Shown here: one piece after another, positions 14,471 through 20,455 of the stretch | Layout of the letters: each line of letters opens with the position of its first letter | How positions within the stretch are numbered: position 1 is the first letter of the stretch | Source: JBCBWG01 sp964579305 | GTDB taxonomy: Bacteria > Pseudomonadota > Alphaproteobacteria > Rhizobiales > Hyphomicrobiaceae | DNA length: 20,455 nt | Direction of reading: 5' to 3' | NCBI GenBank assembly: GCA_964579305.1 | Contig: CAZOGY010000065.1 | Location: 1 to 20,455 of the forward strand | Position numbers and translations under genes: made by a program | The notes under the pieces: generated by a model | The model's input: the letters and a program-made list of their open reading frames with translations, nothing else | Database searches by the model: none | Told to the model about the DNA's origin: nothing

Positions 14471-15349
14471 TCAGGCGTCGAATGATAGCCCGTCGTAAAG
14501 CTCGTCACCACGCATTGGAGCCTTGATGAGGCCCTGCGCGTAAGCCGTCTCAATCGCCAGGGCTAAGCTGTCCTTGAGAGCTTCAGCGCCGATCGGGTTG
14601 AAATCAGGGGAGGGCTGGCCGTCGATCCCGGCTGCTGCTTTCGAGGCAGCAAACAAGCGATAGACCTCGCGTGCCGCATCAGGGGCCTCATGGCAGAGCG
14701 CGGTTTTTGCGACCACCACATGATTGAGCTGCAGGGCTTGATACTTGGACCGCCACGCCACCGCGGCGGCTTCGGGATTTGCGATCACCGGCCGAATGCG
14801 CGCATCGCGGATTTGGCCAGGCAAAACGGCGGCATCAATTTCGCCAGAAAGGAGCATGGCCTCAAGGTCCCGACCTTTGGGAGCGCGTTCCACGCATGGC
14901 GGCTCGGCGAAGCCCGCGACATGGGCGTCCTCAAGCGTAATCCATCTGACCGCGTTGGCATCAACGCCGAAGTCCTGGCTCAGGATCTGGCGCAGCCAAA
15001 CGGCGGTGGTGACGGTGAACCCGCGCACGCCGACACGCTTGCCGATCAGATCGCCGGGTCGCAACGGGCCCCGTTCAACGTTGTGGACCAGGAACGGATG
15101 CTGCATGCGCGCGAGAAGGCAGACCGGGATCAATGTCAGCGGCACACCGCGATCCCGCGCCATCAAGAACGTCATGATGGCAAGCTCGGCCACGTCGAAT
15201 GCCAGGTCACGCACAACCCGTTTGAACGCTGTGTTGGGAATGGCAACGTCGGCGAAATCCAATTGCACGTGGTCCGATCGGAGTTGGCCGCTTTTCACGG
15301 CCGCCGAAACCGGATGCTCACCGAGGAGTGTTTTCAGAATAAGTGCCAT
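14471..15349 (-). CDS. 4,5-dihydroxyphthalate decarboxylase-like protein (periplasmic-binding-protein fold)
   Basis: 292-aa protein related to 4,5-dihydroxyphthalate decarboxylase (Pht5/PhtD) and NMT1/THI5-like binding proteins. Supporting tracts are FKRVVRDLAFDVAELAIMTFLMARDRGVPLTLIPV (42-76), LIGKRVGVRGFTVTTAVWLRQIL (101-123) and FGVDANAVRWI. No signal peptide precedes the fold, so it is cytosolic, which favours an enzyme over an ABC-transporter binding protein. The family decarboxylates 4,5-dihydroxyphthalate to protocatechuate, which would feed the meta-cleavage route that the neighbouring GalB serves. It is the third gene of a tight operon, its ATG lying 9 nt after the thiamine-enzyme stop. 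It is somewhat shorter than typical decarboxylases of about 330 aa. The exact substrate cannot be read from sequence. Confidence 0.75.
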   Translation of the reverse strand: MALILKTLLGEHPVSAAVKSGQLRSDHVQLDFADVAIPNTAFKRVVRDLAFDVAELAIMTFLMARDRGVPLTLIPVCLLARMQHPFLVHNVERGPLRPGDLIGKRVGVRGFTVTTAVWLRQILSQDFGVDANAVRWITLEDAHVAGFAEPPCVERAPKGRDLEAMLLSGEIDAAVLPGQIRDARIRPVIANPEAAAVAWRSKYQALQLNHVVVAKTALCHEAPDAAREVYRLFAASKAAAGIDGQPSPDFNPIGAEALKDSLALAIETAYAQGLIKAPMRGDELYDGLSFDA

Positions 15350-15358
15350 GACCCGCGC

Positions 15359-17050
15359 TCACATCACGCCATGACCGCGCGCAAGCAGGCTGCGCATGGT
15401 CGGTGCGGTGACCTGGTCAGACACCTGGATGTTCCAGACTTCGGCGATATCCTGTGCCGCGAAGGCTGCAAAGCGTTCCGGCAACTCTGAAAGGTCCGTG
15501 ACCTCAAATCCGCGTAAACCGAAACCACGAGCGATGTCGTGGATGGCCGTGCGCCCGAAGACAGCAATCGCGTCGTCGAGACCGTCTGCCCGCAGCTTGT
15601 GGATTTCTGAACCATAGGCGCCATCATTGATCACGCAGATCAGCATGCGCAGGCCCAGTCGTTGGATCGTTTCCAACTCCTGGATATGCATCATCACGCC
15701 ACCGTCGCCTTCGATCAGAACGACCGCGCCGTCGCGCCCTTGACGGCGAGCTGCGGCAACACCGATGGCATAAGAAAGGCCATTACCAATTGCGCCGAAC
15801 TCGCGAACGGTCAAAAAACGCTCTGGCGGACGACCGCGCACCTGCGAGTTGAAATAGGCCTGGTGACCTGAGCCCGTCACGAAATCCCAGTCCTTGGGAA
15901 TTGCTTGGTCAATGGCTGCAATGGCTGCGCGGGGATCAACGACGCCTGGCGCGATCTCGAAAGCTGCGCTGTCGGCCACCGCGGTCGCGAGCTGCGCGCG
16001 CAATTCCGGTGTCCGGCAACGCGCCGCAGTCTTGGCGCCGCCGGCAACTCTTGCGTCCATGGCCTTGGCGAGGCTGCGTGCGCCGGCCTCAGCATCGCAA
16101 TTCAAAAACAGGCTGGCGGCAGCCAGGCCGTGATGCAAGCCGCGCGGATCTGTGTCGACTTGTGCGACGGTGGCATTGGCAAACAGCTTGCCGGCGTCCT
16201 GCGTGTAATACGACAGGCTGGCGCCAAAACTGATCACGAGATCCGCGTCCGACAGGACGGCCCGCGCTGTTTCGGATGCATACCCGCCGATAACGCCAAG
16301 CGAAAACGGGTGATCATCGAACAGCCCGCGCACAGGCAGCGTATTGCCCAGCAGAGCCCCGCATTGGTCAGCCAGGGCCACAATCGAAGCGGTTGCACCC
16401 GATCGCAATGCGCCGCGCCCGCCAATCAAAACTGGACAAGTCGAAGCAATAAGCCGGTCGACAAGCTGTTCAACGTATTCGGGATCGGGGTGCGGCCGTC
16501 CGCCATCGGCGATGAGGCTGCTGCCGGGCAGATAAGATCCTGCAGCGGGCAAAAGCGATTTCTGCAAATCGTACGGCACGCCGAGTACAACCGGACATCG
16601 CGCGCGCACGGCCGTGTGAAACGCATCGCGCACGTGGTCGAGAAGCCGCGGCAGGCTGTGCGCCTGGATGTATTGCGCCCCCGTCGCCGTTACGAGCGGG
16701 GCCTGGTCGATGTCCTGGTTATAAAATTTCGCATGAAGCGGTGGTTCGCCGGCCATGATCACAAGCGGCACACGTGCCCTGACCGCCGCTGGCAGGGCGG
16801 TGATGATTTGGGTCAGCCCGGGCCCACAGGTGACGGAGGCAACGCCGACTTGGCCTTGCGCCAGTGCATAAGCCGTCGCGGCGGCCACCGCGCAATGTTC
16901 GTGGCGCACGTGGATCGTTTGCACGCCTGGTTTCTGCGAGAGCGCAACCGACCAATGCATATTGCCATCGCCGGTCAGGACAAATTGGGTGTCAACGCCT
17001 TCTGCATGGAACGCATCGGCCATCGCTTGATAAGCCAGTTGATCGGTCAT
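15359..17050 (-). CDS. Thiamine-diphosphate-dependent enzyme (acetolactate synthase-like)
   Basis: 563-aa enzyme with the three-domain architecture of the acetolactate synthase / benzoylformate decarboxylase superfamily. The N-terminal pyrimidine-binding domain has the catalytic glutamate Glu51 in VRHEHCAVAAATAYA and CGPGLTQIITAL; the central domain includes PVLIGGRGAL. The C-terminal pyrophosphate domain has EGDGGVMMHIQELETI and, about 27 residues on, INDGAYGSE (about 445-480), the Mg-ThDP motif. The FAD contacts of true acetolactate synthases cannot be judged. It lies 31 nt after galB and 9 nt before the dihydroxyphthalate-decarboxylase-like gene, so it probably handles a 2-oxo acid such as pyruvate, an aromatic oxo acid or oxalyl-CoA-like substrate in the same pathway. 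No such step is part of the textbook gallate or protocatechuate 4,5-cleavage pathway. Confidence 0.88.
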   Translation of the reverse strand: MTDQLAYQAMADAFHAEGVDTQFVLTGDGNMHWSVALSQKPGVQTIHVRHEHCAVAAATAYALAQGQVGVASVTCGPGLTQIITALPAAVRARVPLVIMAGEPPLHAKFYNQDIDQAPLVTATGAQYIQAHSLPRLLDHVRDAFHTAVRARCPVVLGVPYDLQKSLLPAAGSYLPGSSLIADGGRPHPDPEYVEQLVDRLIASTCPVLIGGRGALRSGATASIVALADQCGALLGNTLPVRGLFDDHPFSLGVIGGYASETARAVLSDADLVISFGASLSYYTQDAGKLFANATVAQVDTDPRGLHHGLAAASLFLNCDAEAGARSLAKAMDARVAGGAKTAARCRTPELRAQLATAVADSAAFEIAPGVVDPRAAIAAIDQAIPKDWDFVTGSGHQAYFNSQVRGRPPERFLTVREFGAIGNGLSYAIGVAAARRQGRDGAVVLIEGDGGVMMHIQELETIQRLGLRMLICVINDGAYGSEIHKLRADGLDDAIAVFGRTAIHDIARGFGLRGFEVTDLSELPERFAAFAAQDIAEVWNIQVSDQVTAPTMRSLLARGHGVM

Positions 17051-17081
17051 TGCTGGGTCCGGTTCGTGTTAGCCGCGGTCA

Positions 17082-17816
17082 TCAAAGCTCATCGACGGTG
17101 CGCGGGAAGACCGACTGGAAGCCCTCCGCATAACGTGCACGCCGGCCGCCCGCCTGACCGCCTGAATTGCGTCGGAAATGGTTGGCCCGGTTTTCAGCCA
17201 CGTTTGTGTAGAACGCCCACAGGTGTTCCTGACCGGCCATGCATTCGATGGCAGCGCGCTTTTGGTCCCAAACTTCACTGATGTCTAAAAAGACGTCCGG
17301 CTTCCACTCCATCTGCTCGCTTTGATGCGGCTCAAACAGATACAGTTGCGGCGCACCAAGAACCGTCTCGCCGGGCTTGTGACCCCACGCCTGCGCGATC
17401 ATCCGGCATTCAAGAACGACCTGTGTCGTGTACATGTGATCGGTATTGTACGGGTCCCACTTGGAGTGGCTCATCATCCATTTGGGCTGGACGGCGCGGA
17501 TCACATCGACTAGCCGCTCGCGCGCATCGCGGTCGACGACGAGCGGATAGTCACCCAGGTCAAAGAACTGGATATCGTGCACGTGCAGCGCTTGCGCAGC
17601 CGCTTCAGCTTCGCGGCGCCGCTCAGCCTTGACGCGGTCAAGGTTCATGCCCTCCTGCTTCCAAAGCTTGGCACTTTCCCCCCGCTCGCCATAGGACAAG
17701 CACACGACGGTGACCTCGTAACCGCGCGCTTGATGCAGCGCGATGGCACCGCCGCACCGCCACACGAAATCCGCCGCATGTGCGCTGATCACTAATGCCG
17801 TCTTCCTGTCAGTCAT
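17082..17816 (-). CDS. galB: 4-oxalomesaconate hydratase, PIG-L type (GalB)
   Basis: 244-aa zinc enzyme of the PIG-L/LmbE deacetylase superfamily. The opening ALVISAHAADFVWRCGGAIALH, then CLSYGERGESAKLW, FFDLGDYPL, SHSKWDPYNTDH, GAPQLYLFEPHQSEQMEWKPDVFLDI and AGQEHLWAFYT match, as I recall it, Pseudomonas putida GalB nearly throughout, not the deacetylases. GalB hydrates 4-oxalomesaconate to 4-carboxy-4-hydroxy-2-oxoadipate (EC 4.2.1.83) in gallate and protocatechuate 4,5-cleavage. Candidate metal and catalytic residues are His13, Asp16, His117, Asp121 and His127. ATG 17816 follows GGAG by 8 nt; ATG 17843 in frame adds nine residues. It is the first gene of a three-gene operon. The product would be cleaved by a CHA aldolase such as the RraA-family enzyme at 1608-2288. 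Confidence 0.9.
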   Translation of the reverse strand: MTDRKTALVISAHAADFVWRCGGAIALHQARGYEVTVVCLSYGERGESAKLWKQEGMNLDRVKAERRREAEAAAQALHVHDIQFFDLGDYPLVVDRDARERLVDVIRAVQPKWMMSHSKWDPYNTDHMYTTQVVLECRMIAQAWGHKPGETVLGAPQLYLFEPHQSEQMEWKPDVFLDISEVWDQKRAAIECMAGQEHLWAFYTNVAENRANHFRRNSGGQAGGRRARYAEGFQSVFPRTVDEL

Positions 17817-17975
17817 CCTGGTCTCTCCGCCCTTCGCACTCATGCACCGCGCACTATGCGCTGCCCGACCGCACGCTGCCAGAGGTCGGCTTACGCGGCA
17901 GCCCTGCGCGCACCGGTTTCGCGATCCTGGTCGTGCCTGCTAGGCAGGATGAAAAACCGCATGAGGGAGGCTGCC

Positions 17976-18905
17976 ATGTCCGATACACAACCGGGTCCAA
18001 CCAATCTGCGCACCATCGGTTTGATCGGTTTCGGTGAAGCCGCTCGCGCCTTTGTCAGTGGTTGGTCGCAAGCCGGCATCACGCTTGAGCTGTCCGGCTT
18101 TGACATCAAGACGGTGACGGCCGGCCCGTTCTCTGACGAAAAGCGTGCTCAGATGTCAGAGGCGGGCGTGCGGGCATGCCAGACCCCGGGCGAGGCGATC
18201 GCCGGCGCAGGCATTGTCTTTTCGCTCGTCACCGCGGAGCAGGCCTTTGCTGCGGCTCAAAGCGTCGCCAACGCGCTTGCGCCGGACGCCCTCTTCTTCG
18301 ACTGCAATTCGTGTGCACCGCAGACCAAGCAGCGTTCGGCGGCGGTGATTGAAGAAGCCGGCGGCCGCTACGTTGACGCGGCAGTTATGGCGCCTGTCCA
18401 TCCCGCCCTGCACCGCACACCGATTTTGTTAAGCGGCGACCACACGGCGCTGGCCTTTGAGCTGACAAAGCAATTGGACATGGCCGCCAAGCCAGTGGAC
18501 GGCGGCGTCGGCACAGCATCAGCCATGAAACTGGTTCGCTCAATCGTTATGAAAGGTCTTGAGGCGCTCGCCTTGGAATGCCTCCTGGCTGGTCGTGCAT
18601 TGGGCGTGGAAGACACGGTGTTGGATTCGCTTGAGGCGACCTATCCGGAGTTCGATTGGCACGGCCGCATGGGCGCAATGCTGGAGCGCGCGATGACCCA
18701 TGGTTTGCGGCGGGCCGCTGAGATGCGCGAAGCTGCACGCATGGTCGACGAATTGGGTTTGCCTGGCCGTATGGCGGCTGCGACGGCAGACTGGGAGCAG
18801 GCGGTTGGAGATTTGGCACTGACCGCGCGGCCAGAACCAAGCCGCCCCGATGTCCGTTCGGCACACCTCGATCAATTGCTGGCCGCCTTGAACGCACGCC
18901 AATAG
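17976..18905 (+). CDS. NAD(P)-dependent beta-hydroxyacid dehydrogenase-like protein, DUF1932
   Basis: 309-aa protein of the 6-phosphogluconate / 3-hydroxyisobutyrate dehydrogenase superfamily. The N-terminal Rossmann domain has IGLIGFGEAARAF (14-26); the middle has FSLVTAEQA and FDCNSCAPQTK; YVDAAVMAPVHPALHRTPILLSG follows. The C-terminal helical DUF1932 domain has ASAMKLVRSIVMKGLEALALECLLA, with Lys185 at the position of the family's catalytic lysine. ATG 17976 has GGGAGG with a 5-nt gap (17965-17970); ATG 17961 is possible. It is divergent from galB across a gap of about 160 bp and precedes the TRAP binding protein by about 256 bp. It presumably oxidises or reduces a hydroxy acid in the aromatic pathway, but the substrate is unknown. 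It ends in TAG. Confidence 0.85.
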   Translation: MSDTQPGPTNLRTIGLIGFGEAARAFVSGWSQAGITLELSGFDIKTVTAGPFSDEKRAQMSEAGVRACQTPGEAIAGAGIVFSLVTAEQAFAAAQSVANALAPDALFFDCNSCAPQTKQRSAAVIEEAGGRYVDAAVMAPVHPALHRTPILLSGDHTALAFELTKQLDMAAKPVDGGVGTASAMKLVRSIVMKGLEALALECLLAGRALGVEDTVLDSLEATYPEFDWHGRMGAMLERAMTHGLRRAAEMREAARMVDELGLPGRMAAATADWEQAVGDLALTARPEPSRPDVRSAHLDQLLAALNARQ

Positions 18906-19161
18906 CAGTTGTGGGCAAGGCCTTCGCTCGCGCAGAGCGCTCCGAGCCTCCCGGTAGCCCGGTCATGCGCCGTCACGGTTGCAACACTGTTTGACGCAAC
19001 AGCGGGCCCGTTTCGCGCAGGAGAGGTCCGCGCGACCGATCGTGCCTGCGGCCAAGCGTGATCACCAATGGAGTGGAGCTACGATGGTCGTCTTTGCCGC
19101 CGCAAGATCGGCACGTTGCAATCATAAGCTCACAGCGAGAACAATGCGTCGGGAGTGGCCC

Positions 19162-20217
19162 TTGAGACAGATCAGAAAGCGCATCGGCTGGGTGGCGATG
19201 GGCCTAGCGCTATGCGCCGCCGTGCCGGCTTGCGCGGCCGAAGTGACTTTGACGCTTGCGCACTTTCTCAGCCCCAACGGCTCAACGCACCGCCAATTCA
19301 TCGCGCCTTGGGCGCGCCGCGTTGAAGCCCAGTCGGGCGGCCGCATTCGCATTGAGATCTTTCCGGCAATGGCGCTGGGCGGCCGGCCGAATGAGCTCTA
19401 CCGTCAGGTTCGAGACGGCGCAGCCGATATTGTGTGGACGTTGACGGGCTATACGCCGGGCGTCTTCCCCCGCAGCGAAGTGTTTGAGCTGATCGGCGTC
19501 CATCAAAATTCGGCGCGAGCAACGACGCTTGCGATCCAGGACGTGTTCGCGCAAATCGCGCCCGATTTTGCACAGGTAAAGCCGTTGTTGGTCCATACCC
19601 ATGCTGGCAATGCTTTGCACTTGGCTGGCGGTTGCGTGCGCACGATTGCCGACCTGATAGGTTTGAAGTTGCGCACGCCAAGCCGAACCGGCGGATGGAT
19701 GATCTCGTCGTGGGGGGCTGAGCCCGTGGGCATGCCGGTCCCGGCGTTGCCGCAAGCCTTGTCGAAACGCGCGATCGATGGCGCTTTGATCCCGTTCCAG
19801 GTCGTTGAGCCGCTGCGCGTGCAGGATATGACCCGATGCTCCGTCACCGGGCCGGACGATGCGCGCTTTGGCACGTCCGTGTTTCTGCTGGCCATGAACC
19901 AGGCGCGCTACAATGGCCTCTCGCCAGAGCTCAAGGCGGTGATTGATGCCAACTCCGGCGCCAATATCGCAGCCGACGTTGGCGCCGTCTGGGACGGTTT
20001 GGAACAGCCCGGCAAAGCGGCCCAACGCGCGACCGGTGCACCGGTGACCGCACTATCCCCGCAGGTTTACGCGGCAATGAAAGCCCGCGCAGAACCCATC
20101 ATCGCGCGTTGGATCAAGCAGGTCGAGGCAGCCGGGATTGATGGTGATGCGCTTGTCAAAGCTGCGCGCGCGGCCATTGCCCGCCGCGCGTCGCAGTCAA
20201 ACGAGCCAGTGCGCTAA
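19162..20217 (+). CDS. TRAP transporter solute-binding protein, DctP family
   Basis: 351-aa periplasmic binding protein for a TRAP transporter. TTG 19162 is chosen because GGGAG lies 6 nt upstream (19151-19155) and the product then starts MRQIRKR, a good Sec n-region, with core VAMGLALCAAVPACA and cleavage near residue 25. ATG 19144 and ATG 19084 (with GGAG 5 nt upstream) are in-frame alternatives. The mature domain has LTLAHFLSPNGSTHRQFIAPWARRVE, IEIFPAMALGG, LYRQVRDGAADIVW and GLKLRTPSRTGGWM with Arg171, the arginine that usually clamps a carboxylate. Then come LPQALSKRAIDGALIP and MNQARYNGLSPELKAVID. The ligand is probably an organic acid feeding the nearby aromatic genes. No DctQ/DctM membrane subunits follow within the window, so it is an orphan here. 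Confidence 0.88.
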   Translation: MRQIRKRIGWVAMGLALCAAVPACAAEVTLTLAHFLSPNGSTHRQFIAPWARRVEAQSGGRIRIEIFPAMALGGRPNELYRQVRDGAADIVWTLTGYTPGVFPRSEVFELIGVHQNSARATTLAIQDVFAQIAPDFAQVKPLLVHTHAGNALHLAGGCVRTIADLIGLKLRTPSRTGGWMISSWGAEPVGMPVPALPQALSKRAIDGALIPFQVVEPLRVQDMTRCSVTGPDDARFGTSVFLLAMNQARYNGLSPELKAVIDANSGANIAADVGAVWDGLEQPGKAAQRATGAPVTALSPQVYAAMKARAEPIIARWIKQVEAAGIDGDALVKAARAAIARRASQSNEPVR

Positions 20218-20455
20218 AGCATGTCGCATCCAATCGGATGCACGCCCCAAGGCCGCAAAGCGGCCCGGGCCATCGATGTTCGTGTTCGAAACATCGACAC
20301 GAAAACGGCCCGCCCCCGGTGAGGGCCAATGGCCCGTGAGCGCAACAGAGCTAACGCGAGGCGCATGTCATGCGACACGCTTCGGTGTTCTGTTTCAGAC
20401 ATTTGCTCTGAACCGTTCAGTCGGCTGGTGGCAAATGTCTGAAACGCAACACGAG
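20218..20455. repeat. Non-coding 3' region rich in inverted repeats
   Basis: No coding frame is credible in these 238 bases. Immediately after the TRAP gene, GCATCC-AATC-GGATGC (20226-20241) forms a hairpin without a T-run. TCGATGTT and AACATCGA form an 8-bp stem near 20272-20296. TGTCGCAT at 20222-20229 pairs with ATGCGACA at 20370-20377. At the end a 15-bp perfect inverted repeat (20392-20406 with 20431-20445) encloses the smaller palindrome CTGAAC-C-GTTCAG (20408-20420). The region may combine a transcript end, REP-like repeats and the control region of a gene beyond the window. Confidence 0.6.
20385..20452. repeat. Nested inverted repeat at window edge
   Basis: The arm GTTTCAGACATTTGC (20392-20406) is exactly repeated in inverse orientation at 20431-20445. 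The match extends outward past two mismatches by a further GTGTT/AACAC, giving 20 of 22 paired positions. The 24-nt spacer holds a 13-bp palindrome. The structure could be an operator pair, an attenuator-like hairpin or the end of a mobile repeat. Confidence 0.7.

Noticed and set aside
14690..15490. 266-codon plus-strand frame opposite the decarboxylase-like gene
   Set aside because: His/Gly/Arg-rich translation with no motif; the minus strand carries the recognisable protein.
15905..17281. 458-codon plus-strand open frame antisense to the thiamine enzyme
   Set aside because: It lies almost wholly opposite a conserved enzyme with all ThDP motifs and shows no domain; a GC-rich shadow.

Overview
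The window is GC-rich, densely coded DNA with the gene content of a metabolically versatile alphaproteobacterium, probably of the Rhizobiales/Hyphomicrobiales. The reasons are class I polyhydroxyalkanoate (PHA) metabolism, Crp/Fnr control with FixK/FNR-type boxes, protocatechuate/gallate-type aromatic catabolism, a TRAP solute-binding protein, frequent GTG/TTG starts with good Shine-Dalgarno sequences, and a small exported Arg/Cys-rich protein of a kind I associate with rhizobia. No rRNA, tRNA or CRISPR array was seen. Lineage is inferred from gene content only.

Left region (1-8838). Alanine dehydrogenase (ald, +) faces an RraA-family aldolase (-). Divergent from the aldolase is class I PHA synthase (phaC, +), followed by a P-type cation ATPase of the Ca2+ type (+). 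Converging on the ATPase, and overlapping its 3' end by 132 bp, is an intracellular PHA depolymerase (phaZ, -). A perfect FNR box (TTGAT-N4-ATCAA) lies 69 nt upstream of phaC, and a looser FixK-type box lies between phaZ and the next gene. The set looks like a low-oxygen, carbon-storage and ion-homeostasis group.

Middle region (8839-14189). A secreted EF-hand protein (+, TTG start) ends at what looks like the left end of an IS5-like element. A 38-bp near-perfect palindrome follows, then a small exported Arg/Cys-rich protein (-) whose signal peptide is complete only if a -1 frameshift occurs at an A AAA AAC heptamer. Next is a same-strand (-) cluster, listed in the order of transcription: a TDT/SLAC1-type anion channel or exporter split by one in-frame TAG, a small conserved 'FDHYAHT' protein, a Crp/Fnr regulator with an incomplete Fe-S cysteine set, a polytopic membrane protein resembling the TsoY family with a conserved Cys-Pro-Gly, and a periplasmic DsrE-like protein. 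A perfect palindromic FixK-type box (TTGCGAATTCGCAA) precedes the membrane-protein gene. This cluster is the best candidate for a poorly described system, perhaps for redox-controlled handling of sulfur oxyanions or reactive sulfur.

Right region (14471-20217). A tight minus-strand operon encodes a GalB-type 4-oxalomesaconate hydratase, a thiamine-diphosphate enzyme and a 4,5-dihydroxyphthalate-decarboxylase-like protein. Divergent from it are a DUF1932 NAD(P)-dependent dehydrogenase and a TRAP solute-binding protein. With the RraA-family aldolase at the left, this suggests the lower meta-cleavage pathway (oxalomesaconate to carboxyhydroxyoxoadipate to pyruvate plus oxaloacetate) plus uptake of an aromatic or dicarboxylic acid. 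The last 238 bases are non-coding and packed with inverted repeats.
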